37,047 bases of DNA, taken from positions 1 through 37,047 of the forward strand of contig JACCWM010000136.1 in the NCBI GenBank assembly GCA_013697635.1, written 5' to 3'. Position numbers and translations under genes: made by a program. The stretch comes from Lujinxingiaceae bacterium (GTDB lineage: Bacteria > Myxococcota_A > Bradymonadia > Bradymonadales > Bradymonadaceae). This document shows, piece by piece, positions 1 to 8,455 of this stretch. The number at the start of each line of letters is the position of its first letter. The first letter of the stretch is position 1. A model generated the notes under the pieces. That model saw only the letters and a list, made by a program, of their open reading frames with translations, was not told the DNA's origin and searched no databases.

Positions 1-1214
1 TCTTTGAGCAGGTTCGCACGCGTGAGCGCTCGGGCTACCGGGCGGCGTCGTCGCCGCTTTGGCCGGGTGAGCAGACGGCCTCGATTCGGGTGGTCGGCAG
101 GGCGGGGCGCACATTTTTGGTGACGGACGGTTTGAGCGATCCGTACGATCCGCAGATGCCCACCCACTTTTTCGAGCACGAGCTTGGCTGTGGATGCGAG
201 CTCTTTGTCGAGATCGCCGGCGAGCTTGGGGATGGCGAGGAGCAGGCCGCGGCGCTTCATGCCTATGAGTGGGTGCTGTGGTGTGTGGCGGACTGGGAGG
301 CGGAGAAGGGCGTTGTGCGAGAGTGGGTTGAGGACTACGGGGTGGTCATGCTCGAGATCGCCGGCCATCCGAGCCTGGAGTCCTGGCAAAAGGCCAACGG
401 CCAGCTCGAGGTGGCCGTCGGGCTGGCGGCGCGCGACGTTTTGGGATCGCTGGCACTGCCGGCAGGGCGCGCGTCTCTGTACTCGGTCAAGCTGCTTCGC
501 CCCGACGAGCGCGACCACGACGTCGAGCTCGCCACGCGCGGCGGTCGCGACCTGGCTCGGCGCTTCGCGCGCCGCGGTGATTTCCACCTCAACTGGCTCG
601 CGCGTCCCTCCGTGCTCGCTGAGCCTGCGGCCGAGCTGCCGGCGGGCATTGAGGCGGCCTGGCGAGATGCGCCGCTGCCGGCTCTGGTCACGCCGATGCC
701 CCAGGAGTTGATCCTCTTCGATCCGTATCTCAACGAGACCAACGCCGGTGTCGGGGTTATTGGCAACCGGGCCGACGATTTTATCGAGCAGCTCTACCGG
801 CAGACGGGTGGCGCCGGGGCTGGCGAGCTGGTGCCGGCGGCGATCCGTTATCTGCCGCTGCGCCTGCCGGCGATCGCGGGTTTTGTCATGAACATCCATC
901 TCTACGGCGTGCGCACGGACGAGGGTCTCGAGTCCGATGTCGAACAAACAGCGCTGCACACGCGCGCGCTGATCATCGCCCACGAGGGCGAGGATTTCCC
1001 AGCCGGCCTGCAGCGCGCCGCCGAGTTGACCAGCGAGCCGGCCGTGCCGACGGCGATTTGCGCGAGCCCGCAGGTCGCCCAACGCTTTAGTGAGCTGCAG
1101 GGCTACGCGCCGGTGTTTGCAGCCGAGCTGAGTGAGCAGGCGATCGTCTCCAGCCTCAAGGAGATCATGCGCCATGTGATGATCGCCATTCGCGACGCGG
1201 GCTCACAGAGTTGA
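1..1214 (+). CDS. Unrecognised protein, 5'-truncated by window start (possible SUFU-like domain)
   Basis: The reading frame is open to the left edge (first full codon at base 3), so the true start is probably outside the window. An internal GTG at base 90 is not a convincing start because the upstream residues read as ordinary coding sequence. The visible part is about 400 residues, soluble, with no signal peptide or membrane segment. The N-terminal third has a TDGLSDPYDP stretch followed by a GCGCELFVEI strand, which resembles bacterial suppressor-of-fused (SUFU) domain proteins. That resemblance is from memory and weak. The C-terminal half, after about residue 210 counted from the GTG, contains no motif I recognise. 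It converges on the RCC1 lipoprotein gene, with only seven bases between the two stops. The coding call is secure because of uniform codon-position GC bias; the function is unknown. Confidence 0.75.
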   Translation, partial: FEQVRTRERSGYRAASSPLWPGEQTASIRVVGRAGRTFLVTDGLSDPYDPQMPTHFFEHELGCGCELFVEIAGELGDGEEQAAALHAYEWVLWCVADWEAEKGVVREWVEDYGVVMLEIAGHPSLESWQKANGQLEVAVGLAARDVLGSLALPAGRASLYSVKLLRPDERDHDVELATRGGRDLARRFARRGDFHLNWLARPSVLAEPAAELPAGIEAAWRDAPLPALVTPMPQELILFDPYLNETNAGVGVIGNRADDFIEQLYRQTGGAGAGELVPAAIRYLPLRLPAIAGFVMNIHLYGVRTDEGLESDVEQTALHTRALIIAHEGEDFPAGLQRAAELTSEPAVPTAICASPQVAQRFSELQGYAPVFAAELSEQAIVSSLKEIMRHVMIAIRDAGSQS

Positions 1215-1221
1215 GCGCGCG

Positions 1222-4200
1222 TCATTGCGGCTCGATCTGGCCAAACAGGTTGGAGCCCCAGGCGGTGGTGGTGCCGTCGGCGTGGGCGGCGATGCTGTGG
1301 TCTTCGCCGGCGGCGATGGCCACGACATCGGTGAGGTCGTCGGGCAGGGTGATCTGGCCTTCGGTGTCGGTGCCCCAGGCGAGCAGGGTGCCGTCGGCCT
1401 TGAGGGCCAGGCTGTGGCGGCGGCCGGCGGAGAGGGCGATGACGTCGCTCATGTCGTCGGGCAGGGTGCTCTGGCCTTCGGCGACGCGCCCCCAGGCGAA
1501 GTAGCTTCCATCGGATTTGCGCACGATGTTGTGGTACCAGCCGGCGACGATTTCGACGGCGCCCAAGGCTGCCAGGGGAACGGTGGTCTGGTTGTTGGTG
1601 TCGAGGCCCCAGCCGAAGACGGCGCCGTCGGCGCGAATGGCGACGCTGTGTTGGTAGCCGGCGGCGATGGCGACGATGTCGAAGAGCGCGGCGGGCACGG
1701 AGCTTTCGCCGTGATCGTTTCGGCCCCAGGCGACAACCGTGCCGTCCGCTTTGAGCGCGAGGCTGTGGAAGCCGCCGGCGGCGACGGCGACGACGTCGTC
1801 GAGGCCTGCGGGCACTGTAATCTGGGAGTAGGCGTTCCATCCCCAGGCGCTCACGCTGCCGTCGATGCCCAGCGCCAGGCTGTGAAAAGCGCCGGCCGCA
1901 ACCTGGGCGACGTCGGACAAGTCCAGGGGAACGATGGTCTGGGCGCGATTGTCGCGGCCCCAGGAGGTGACCGTGCAGTCGCCGTGAAGCACGAGGTTGT
2001 GGCTGGCGTGTGCGGAGAGTGTCGCCCGGCCGGTGACAAAGGCCAGGCGGTGTTCGGCGGTGATCGCGACAGGCTCGGTGACGCGCACATGCTTGATCTC
2101 AGCCGTGTCCGAGCTCAGGACGCAACGTGAGACACCCTGGGCATCGGGCAGGGTGCAGCCTTTGAGCACGTTGCCGTCGCCGGAGACGCTCAAGGTCGGC
2201 AGCAAGGTGGTTATAGAATTGCCAAAACGGTCGCGCAGGCGCACGTCGACCACGGCGTCGGTTTGGCCGTCGGCCGGGACGCAGCGAGCACCGCTGACGC
2301 TCGATTGGTCGGCATCGGGCTGCAAGGGCGTCACGGCGAAAGTAGCGCTTTGAGAGAGCAGCGCGCCGCTCTTTGCGACGAGGTGGTAGTCGTCGGATGC
2401 GGCGTTGATCGCGACCTCGAAAAAGCGCGCGATGCCTTCGTCGTCGGTGATCGCGATGAGCTCGCTGGTGCTGTCGGCGAAGCCATGGTGGTTGAGGCCA
2501 AGGCGCACATAGATGCGTGCTGCCGGGCCCTCGGGGTTGGAGAGTCTACGGGCGCGAACGGTGACGTCGAAGCGCTCGCCAGCGGCCAGCGACGAGGGGG
2601 CCTCGAGCTCGAAGCTCAGCTCGCCGTTGGTGCCGGAGAACTGAAGGACGTGGCCGGAGCTCTGGTTCTGGCCGTCATCGCCCCAGCCGACGATGTGGCC
2701 GTTGGCCTTGAGGGCCAGGCTGTTGGTGCCGCCGGCGCCGATCGAGATCACGTCGTCGAGATCGTCGGGCACGCTGGTCTGGCCGAAGTCGTTGCGGCTG
2801 GCGTCGTCGATGCCCCAGGCGACGACCGTGCCATCGGCGCGAAGCGCGAGGCTGTGGAAGCCGCCGGCATCAATGGCGATCACGTCGTTGAGCAGGGCCG
2901 GCGGCGTGCTCTGGCCAAAATCGTTTTGTCCCCATGCCACGACCGTGCCGTCGGCTTTGAGCGCGAGGCTGTGGCCGGCGCTGGTGGCGATGGCGACCAC
3001 GTCGCTCAGGCCGGCGGGCTGGTTGAGCTGGCCGAAGTTGTTGCGTCCCCAGGCCACGACCGTGCCGTCGGCTTTGAGCGCCAGATTGTGCTGGCTGCCG
3101 GCGGCGATGGCGATTATGTCGCTGAGGCCTTCGGGGGCCTTGGCCTGGCCAAAATTGTCCAGGCCCCAGCCGACGACGCTGCCGTCGGCGGTGAGCGCGA
3201 GGCTGTGGGAGCGCCCCGCCGAGATCGCGACGATCTCTGAGAGGCCGGGCGGCGGCGTGCGTTGGCCGTTGAAGTTGTCACCCCAAAGCCTCAGGCTGCC
3301 GTCGCCTAAGAGCGCCATGCTGTGAAAGTCACCGACAGCGACGGCGACCACGTCCGAGAGTCCGGGCTGAGGCGCGGCCTGCCCGGAGATGTTTTGTCCC
3401 CAGACGCTGAGCGTGCAGTTGGACTTGAGCGCGATTGCGTGGTGCTCCGAGGCGACGACCTCGCTTCGGGAAAAGGAGACATGGCCGCCGTTAAGCGTAA
3501 CTGGCGAGGTCAGGCGCAGGGGCTTGCCGCCAATGTGGGTCGAGCTCATCTGGCAGACCGAGGCGCCGGCGGCGTTGGTCGGCGAACATGGGCTCGAAGC
3601 GTTGCCAAGGCCGCCGGCCTCGAAGGTGGGTGTTTGGCCGGTGACCGGATTGCCAAAAGCATCGCGCAGGGTGATGTGAATCGTGGCCAGCGAGTGGCCA
3701 TCGGCCTGCACGCAGCGTCCACCGTCGATCGACGAGGTTTCTGCGTCAGGCTCGCTGGCGACGACGTCAAAGCGCGCGCTCGAGGACGTGATGCTGGCGA
3801 GCGAGACGTGCAATCGGTAGTTGGTGGCGGCGGTCGTGATGGTGACGGCGGCAAAGAGGGCGACGCCGTCGGCGTTGGTGGTCGTCGTAAGGCTTTGTTT
3901 CTCGTCGCCGAACGAGTTTTTGCTCAGGCTGAGCGTCAGGTCGTGGCCGGCGATCGCGAGGGCTTCGCCCGAGGCATCGACGAGCTGCACGGCGATGTCG
4001 AAGGGCTGGCCGGCCGTGTGCTGTGCCGGAGGGTCGGTGACGAACCGCAGTCTGGCGACGGCCTGGTCAACGACGTCTTGGCCGACGTCTTGGCCAACGT
4101 CGGTATCGGAGTCGACGATGGTCTCGAGCGCCTGTACGCAGATGCTGTCGCCATAGAACAGGCCGGACGAGTCACTGCAGCGATAGCCGCTTTGACAGTC

Positions 4201-4296
4201 GCCATCCACCGCGCATTCACCGCCGCCACAGCCGGCGCCAAAGAGCAGCAGCAGGGCCAACGAACAACAAAAGAGAGTGGAGAGTTTTGGTTTCAT
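1222..4296 (-). CDS. RCC1 double-propeller lipoprotein with Ig-like domains
   Basis: 1024 residues. The signal peptide ends in a lipobox-like LFGAGC (Cys23), so it is probably an exported, lipid-anchored surface protein. The mature protein reads as two copies of one architecture: two Ig-like (Big_1-type) domains followed by seven RCC1 repeats of the form AGxxHSLALKADGTVVAWGxNxxGQ. The first propeller lies near residues 290-560 and the second near 755-1024. Seven repeats is the number needed to close one RCC1 beta-propeller, so each block should be a complete seven-bladed ring. A small Cys-rich knot follows the lipid anchor. It is last in a likely operon, 72 bases after the other RCC1 lipoprotein, with AGGA about ten bases before the ATG. 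Ligand and role are not deducible; binding or scaffolding at the cell surface is the usual guess. Confidence 0.9.
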   Translation of the reverse strand: MKPKLSTLFCCSLALLLLFGAGCGGGECAVDGDCQSGYRCSDSSGLFYGDSICVQALETIVDSDTDVGQDVGQDVVDQAVARLRFVTDPPAQHTAGQPFDIAVQLVDASGEALAIAGHDLTLSLSKNSFGDEKQSLTTTTNADGVALFAAVTITTAATNYRLHVSLASITSSSARFDVVASEPDAETSSIDGGRCVQADGHSLATIHITLRDAFGNPVTGQTPTFEAGGLGNASSPCSPTNAAGASVCQMSSTHIGGKPLRLTSPVTLNGGHVSFSRSEVVASEHHAIALKSNCTLSVWGQNISGQAAPQPGLSDVVAVAVGDFHSMALLGDGSLRLWGDNFNGQRTPPPGLSEIVAISAGRSHSLALTADGSVVGWGLDNFGQAKAPEGLSDIIAIAAGSQHNLALKADGTVVAWGRNNFGQLNQPAGLSDVVAIATSAGHSLALKADGTVVAWGQNDFGQSTPPALLNDVIAIDAGGFHSLALRADGTVVAWGIDDASRNDFGQTSVPDDLDDVISIGAGGTNSLALKANGHIVGWGDDGQNQSSGHVLQFSGTNGELSFELEAPSSLAAGERFDVTVRARRLSNPEGPAARIYVRLGLNHHGFADSTSELIAITDDEGIARFFEVAINAASDDYHLVAKSGALLSQSATFAVTPLQPDADQSSVSGARCVPADGQTDAVVDVRLRDRFGNSITTLLPTLSVSGDGNVLKGCTLPDAQGVSRCVLSSDTAEIKHVRVTEPVAITAEHRLAFVTGRATLSAHASHNLVLHGDCTVTSWGRDNRAQTIVPLDLSDVAQVAAGAFHSLALGIDGSVSAWGWNAYSQITVPAGLDDVVAVAAGGFHSLALKADGTVVAWGRNDHGESSVPAALFDIVAIAAGYQHSVAIRADGAVFGWGLDTNNQTTVPLAALGAVEIVAGWYHNIVRKSDGSYFAWGRVAEGQSTLPDDMSDVIALSAGRRHSLALKADGTLLAWGTDTEGQITLPDDLTDVVAIAAGEDHSIAAHADGTTTAWGSNLFGQIEPQ

Positions 4297-4368
4297 CGGC
4301 GTGGTGTCCTGAAAATCGTAGGTTCGTGACAGATCAGCAGCAGAACGGTGGCAAACACGTTGCAGGGC

Positions 4369-6264
4369 TCAGGGGCACATGACTCGCATCGGTACCGCGC
4401 TTGCGGTGGTCGAGCCCAAGCCGAGTTGGCCAAACGTGTTGGTGCCCCAGCAATACGTATCGTTGGCGCCGATCACGGCGCAGCTAAACGATGCCCCGTT
4501 TGATATTTGCGTATGTAAAAAGTCGCTGCTGACGGCAACGGGCAAATAGGAGTCGTCGATGGTGGCGTTGCCGAATTGACCGGTCCAGTTTCGGCCCCAG
4601 CAATAGCTTTGGCCGGCCGGGGCGAGCGCGCAGGTGTGGAGATCGTGGGCGCTGATCGATGCAAAGGTGCGACCGCCCTCGACGGCCACGGGCGTAGGCG
4701 AGTGGGTGAGGGTGCTTACGCCAAGGCGGCTGTACTGATTGAAGCCCCAACAGTAGGCCTCGCCAGCGCTGGTGAGCGCGCAGTTGTGGTAGCGGCCGGC
4801 GGTGATCGTCTGGAAGTCCATGTCTTCGGCTATCGGCTGGGGAACGCGGGCACTCTCGAGGGTGCCGTCTCCGAGCTGGCCGTAGTTGTCGTTTCTACCC
4901 CAGCAATAGGCTTTGTGCGCCGTGGTCGTCGCACACGTGTGGCTCTCACCCACGGCGATCGTGGAGAACTCGAGATCGCCCATGACGGGCGCGGGGACGA
5001 CGGCGCGAGTGAGCGAGTTGATGCCGAGCTGGCCATAATTGTTCAATCCCCAGCAATAGGCCTTGCCCGCGGTGGTCAAGGCGCAGGTGTGGTTGCGATC
5101 GACGGCGATGCTCGAGAAGACCAGTCCCCCGCTGACGGCGACGGGTTCGGCTGAGTCGACGGCGGTTGCGTTGCCGAACTGGCGTTGATTGTTTCTGCCC
5201 CAGCAATAGGCTGCTCCCTGCAGCGTCAGCGCGCAGGTGTGACTTTCGCCGGCGGCGATCTGGGCAAACGCGAGCTCGCCGACAACGGCCACGGGTTGCA
5301 TCGTGTTGACCAGCGTGGCGTCTCCGAGTTGTCCAAAGTTGTTTCTGCCCCAGCAATAGGCCTTGCCCGAGGTGCTCAGGCTGCAGGCGTGTGTCCAGCC
5401 GGTGGCGACGGTGGTGAAGCCGCAGGGCAGGGTGCAGTCGGTGCGACAGGCGCTGGGCTCGTCGTCGTCGTTGAGTGCGCCTTCGTCGCATGTTTCGTTG
5501 TCGTCGAGGACGCCGTCGCCGCAGCCTGCCGGGTTACAGTGGGTGCGACAGGCGTTGGGCTCGGTGTCGCTGTTGAGTTCGTCGCCGTCGTCGCAGGTCT
5601 CCTGGCCGGCGATGATGCCGTCGCCGCACGTGGTTGCGCAGATCTGGGGTTGTCCCAGACACTGCCAGCCCTCGAGGATCTGGCACTGGTCGCTGCAGGC
5701 AGACCAGTCGCCGCCGGGGCCGGGATCGCATTGTTCGCCAGAGTCGATGACGCCGTCGCCGCAGCGCGCCGGCGTGCAGTCAGTGCGACAGGCGTCGGGC
5801 GCGCTGTCGCTGTTGAGCGCGGCGTCGTCACAGAACTCTCGGCCGGCTTTGATGCCGTCGCCGCAGATTGTGAAGCAGCGCCTGGGCTCGTGTGTGCAGG
5901 TCCAGCCGGCCTCGACGACGCACTGTGGGGAGCAGCCGTCGCCGGGGCGACGATTGCCGTCGTCGCACCCTTCATCTTGATCGAGAATGCCGTCGCCACA
6001 ACCGGAGAATACAGGGTCAGGGCCGCTGTCGAGCGCGTCGGCGCCGTGGGTGTCGGTGTCAAAGGACCGCGCGTCGGCGTCTTCGCCTGTATCGCCAGTC
6101 ACGGCGTCGTCGCCAGCATCGCCAGCATCGACGACGTCGACGTCGGTTGAAACGACGCCGCAGTTGCTCTGGCAGCGATCGTCATTGCAGGCGCCCGCGA
6201 CCAGGATGAGCGCGAGCAGGGCAGCAAAGAGCGTCGAGCGCTTCCTATTGATTGCGTTCATCAT
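4369..6264 (-). CDS. Cys-rich (DUF4215-type) plus RCC1 propeller lipoprotein
   Basis: 631 residues from the ATG that overlaps the upstream stop (TAATG). A second ATG one codon later and a TTG two codons earlier are also possible. The signal peptide ends near LVAGAC (Cys26). A low-complexity Asp/Ala linker follows. Next come about five Cys-rich units of the CGDGxxxxxExCDDG kind common in myxobacterial surface proteins, then seven RCC1 repeats to the C-terminus. Here each blade has a paired HxCAL...YCWG, suggesting one disulfide per blade. The downstream RCC1 protein lacks this feature. Seven blades again make a complete propeller. The TAATG overlap with the PEGA-domain gene and a weak Shine-Dalgarno suggest translational coupling. 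Export and lipidation are inferred from the N-terminus; the binding partner is unknown. Confidence 0.9.
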   Translation of the reverse strand: MMNAINRKRSTLFAALLALILVAGACNDDRCQSNCGVVSTDVDVVDAGDAGDDAVTGDTGEDADARSFDTDTHGADALDSGPDPVFSGCGDGILDQDEGCDDGNRRPGDGCSPQCVVEAGWTCTHEPRRCFTICGDGIKAGREFCDDAALNSDSAPDACRTDCTPARCGDGVIDSGEQCDPGPGGDWSACSDQCQILEGWQCLGQPQICATTCGDGIIAGQETCDDGDELNSDTEPNACRTHCNPAGCGDGVLDDNETCDEGALNDDDEPSACRTDCTLPCGFTTVATGWTHACSLSTSGKAYCWGRNNFGQLGDATLVNTMQPVAVVGELAFAQIAAGESHTCALTLQGAAYCWGRNNQRQFGNATAVDSAEPVAVSGGLVFSSIAVDRNHTCALTTAGKAYCWGLNNYGQLGINSLTRAVVPAPVMGDLEFSTIAVGESHTCATTTAHKAYCWGRNDNYGQLGDGTLESARVPQPIAEDMDFQTITAGRYHNCALTSAGEAYCWGFNQYSRLGVSTLTHSPTPVAVEGGRTFASISAHDLHTCALAPAGQSYCWGRNWTGQFGNATIDDSYLPVAVSSDFLHTQISNGASFSCAVIGANDTYCWGTNTFGQLGLGSTTASAVPMRVMCP

Positions 6265-6992
6265 TACCAATCCAGACGCAGACCGAGCTTGCTCGGAGTC
6301 GCGGTGAGGGCCAGCGTGGGAGCTTGCTCGGCCGTGGAGTCCCCGAAAGAACCAATGACAAAGGAGGTCGCCCCGGCTGCAAAGAGCACGCTGCCGGTGG
6401 CAAAGAGCGCGAGCGTCTGGGTGCGTCGGCTGCCCGCCTCGTCCTCGAGCTCGTCGACGCGCGCGCGGTTGCCGACGGCGCTGGCCTCGACGATCGCGCT
6501 CTGGCGCTCGGTCGTCGCCGAGTCGATCCAGACGCTGGTGCCAACGAGCGTGGCGCCAAGCGCCATCAATCCCAGGCCCAGGGGCCGAAGGGGAACGACC
6601 GCCGGCGGCGGTGGCGCGATCGCGACGACCTCGTCTTCGACGAGCTCCGCCTCGATGGCGATGAGCTGCACCGAGATCTGTCGCTCATCGAGCGCGCTGA
6701 TGGTCACGTTTCTCTCAAAGGGCTTGAAGCCTTCGTCGACCACGGTCACACGGTGCGTGCCACTGACGAGCTCGATCGGCGTCTTGCAGGCGAACTCTTT
6801 GGAGTCGATGATCACCTTCGCCGTCGGGGGATTGCACTCGACGGTGAGGATGCCGCGCTGCTCGCCACCGCGCTGATCCTGGTCTTCGAGGACTTCGTGC
6901 TCCTCAAAGCTCTCCGTTAACTGCGCAAAGGCGCCCGAGCTGATGCTCAGAACAAACAACGCGACGGCCAAGATCAGCAGAGGCTTTTTCAT
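6264..6992 (-). CDS. Exported PEGA-domain protein with C-terminal membrane segments
   Basis: 242 residues starting at MKKPLL. The longer frame upstream is rejected because AAAGGA lies about ten bases before this ATG and a clean signal peptide (cleavage after AFA, residue 23) begins here. A PEGA domain covers roughly residues 48-112 (GxLxVxCxPPxAKVxID ... TPIEL ... GxHRVTVVDEGFKPFE), a short beta-rich surface module. Two hydrophobic stretches follow near residues 130-150 and 190-215. They look like membrane helices flanking a charged coiled segment. The gene is first in a run of three same-strand genes and overlaps the next by TAATG. PEGA proteins are often anchors or peptidoglycan-side accessories; a role here as partner of the two RCC1 lipoproteins is inference from the operon only. 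Confidence 0.85.
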   Translation of the reverse strand: MKKPLLILAVALFVLSISSGAFAQLTESFEEHEVLEDQDQRGGEQRGILTVECNPPTAKVIIDSKEFACKTPIELVSGTHRVTVVDEGFKPFERNVTISALDERQISVQLIAIEAELVEDEVVAIAPPPPAVVPLRPLGLGLMALGATLVGTSVWIDSATTERQSAIVEASAVGNRARVDELEDEAGSRRTQTLALFATGSVLFAAGATSFVIGSFGDSTAEQAPTLALTATPSKLGLRLDW

Positions 6993-7048
6993 GGTTGAAT
7001 GGTTCCTTTGAGTCGGGCGCTTGGTCTCTTTTGAGATGGTTCTCCACA

Positions 7049-7078
7049 TTTATACGCTTACTTAAGGCGTTCGCGCAA
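7049..7078 (-). promoter_or_regulatory. Candidate promoter of the PEGA/RCC1 operon
   Basis: On the minus strand, TTGCGC is followed after 18 bases by TATAAA, about 57 bases before the PEGA gene start. The -10 matches the sigma-70 consensus at five of six positions; the -35 is poor. The -10 sits in the string CGTATAAA, which recurs upstream of two other secreted-protein genes in the window. Confidence 0.35.
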
Positions 7079-7120
7079 TGCGATCGCCTATCAACGGCAT
7101 GGCTCGTCTGCTCGCGTGAC

Positions 7121-7137
7121 TTTGGACATTGTCCGAA
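7121..7137. promoter_or_regulatory. Inverted repeat upstream of crtY (candidate operator)
   Basis: TTTGGACATTGTCCGAA has perfect GGAC/GTCC arms around ATT, and the symmetry extends to the outer TT/AA. It lies 44 bases before the crtY start, in the space shared with the divergent PEGA operon, where an operator for the carotenoid genes would be expected. I cannot assign a regulator family. Confidence 0.3.
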
Positions 7138-7180
7138 TAAAGCTGCAATGTGTGTCTCGGCAATTTCTTTGGAGACGGTG

Positions 7181-8455
7181 ATGATGTCAAAGCTCAACAA
7201 TGCGCGCGCGGACGTGCTCGTCGTCGGTGCGGGTCCGGCGGGACTGGCCTTGGCCTGTGGGCTCGTCGCGCGCGGCATCGGCGTTGTCGTGGTGGATCCC
7301 CGGCTCGATGCGCCGTGGCCCAACAACTACGGCGCGTGGGTCGACGAGTTGCCGGCCGACAATGCGCGCATTGTCCTGGGCCAGCAGTGGCCGACGGCGG
7401 TCGTGCGTCTTGCTGGGCGAGTGCAGACCACGGTCTTGGAGCGCGCCTACGCGCGAATCGACAATGCACAGACGCGCGCGCGCCATCTCGACGCGTTGCG
7501 CTCGGGCGGCGCTGCATTGGTCGAGGGCCGGGTGGTCGGAGTGCGCTGTCTGGAGGAGCACTTCGTCGTCGCGCTCGAGCATGGCGAGGCTTTCGAGGCG
7601 CGCCAGGTGGTTGATGCGTCGGGCGTGGGTGCGCTGGTGGAATATGCGTCGGGTGGGGCGCCGGGCTTTCAGACGGCCTTTGGCATGGTGGCGCGCTTTG
7701 AGGGCGATCCGCTCGCTGGCGAAGCGATGGTGTTGATGGACTACCGTCAAAGCGGGCGCAATCAAGCCGAAGCCCGCGAGGTGCCGAGCTTTCTCTATGG
7801 GATGCACCTGGGAGCAAACCTCTACTTTGTCGAGGAGACGGTGTTGGTGGCGCGCCCGCAGGTGAGCATCGAGCTGTTGGAGGCGCGTCTTTATCGGCGT
7901 CTGGAGGAGGCCGGCGTGAAGGTGATCGAGGTCTTGGAGGTGGAGCGCTGTCGCATTGCGATGGGAACAGCGCTGCCCTTGCGAGGGCAAAGCGTGCTGG
8001 CAGTGGGCGCGGCAGCGGGCTTTGTGCATCCGGCCACGGGCTATCAGTTTGCGCGCAGTATGCGGGCTGCGCCCTCGATCGCCGAAGCGATCGAGGAGGC
8101 GCTGGGCAGCGGGCTCGATGCCCGAGCGCGCGCAGCAACGGTGTGGAATGTGATTTGGCCGGCCGAACAGGTGCGCGCGCGCGCGCTGTTGAGCGTTGGC
8201 ATGGAGGTCTTGCTCAAGCTCGACGGGGCCAAAACCTCGCGCTTCTTTGAGCACTTCTTCAGCCTCGAGCTCGCCGATTGGAGCGCCTATCTGGGCGGCG
8301 AGGCCGGCCACCGCCAGATCGCCTCGGTGATGTGGCGCTTGTTCGGGCAGGCCGAGATGGGACTTCGCCTCGATCTGGCGCGCTTTGCGCTCTGGCAAGG
8401 CGATGAACTCTGGCGCGCGTTGGCCCCCGGCCAGCCGGGAGGTGGGCATGGTTAA
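7181..8455 (+). CDS. crtY: Lycopene cyclase, CrtL/CrtY type
   Basis: 424 residues. Flavoprotein that cyclises the psi ends of lycopene to beta rings. Visible signs: dinucleotide-binding VVGAGPAG (residues 14-21), the cyclase signature PWPNNYGAWVDEL, SFLYGM, FVEETVLVARP (the FLEET-like motif carrying the acidic residue essential in this family) and GFVHPATGYQFARS near the C-terminus. These are features of the single-chain plant/cyanobacterial CrtL group rather than the two-subunit CrtYc/CrtYd enzyme of Myxococcus. The start was chosen at the ATG preceded by GGAGA with six bases spacing; the longer upstream frame has no such site. It overlaps crtW by eight bases. Whether it cyclises one or both ends cannot be read from sequence, but the crtC/crtD genes downstream imply that one end stays acyclic. 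Confidence 0.92.
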   Translation: MMSKLNNARADVLVVGAGPAGLALACGLVARGIGVVVVDPRLDAPWPNNYGAWVDELPADNARIVLGQQWPTAVVRLAGRVQTTVLERAYARIDNAQTRARHLDALRSGGAALVEGRVVGVRCLEEHFVVALEHGEAFEARQVVDASGVGALVEYASGGAPGFQTAFGMVARFEGDPLAGEAMVLMDYRQSGRNQAEAREVPSFLYGMHLGANLYFVEETVLVARPQVSIELLEARLYRRLEEAGVKVIEVLEVERCRIAMGTALPLRGQSVLAVGAAAGFVHPATGYQFARSMRAAPSIAEAIEEALGSGLDARARAATVWNVIWPAEQVRARALLSVGMEVLLKLDGAKTSRFFEHFFSLELADWSAYLGGEAGHRQIASVMWRLFGQAEMGLRLDLARFALWQGDELWRALAPGQPGGGHG

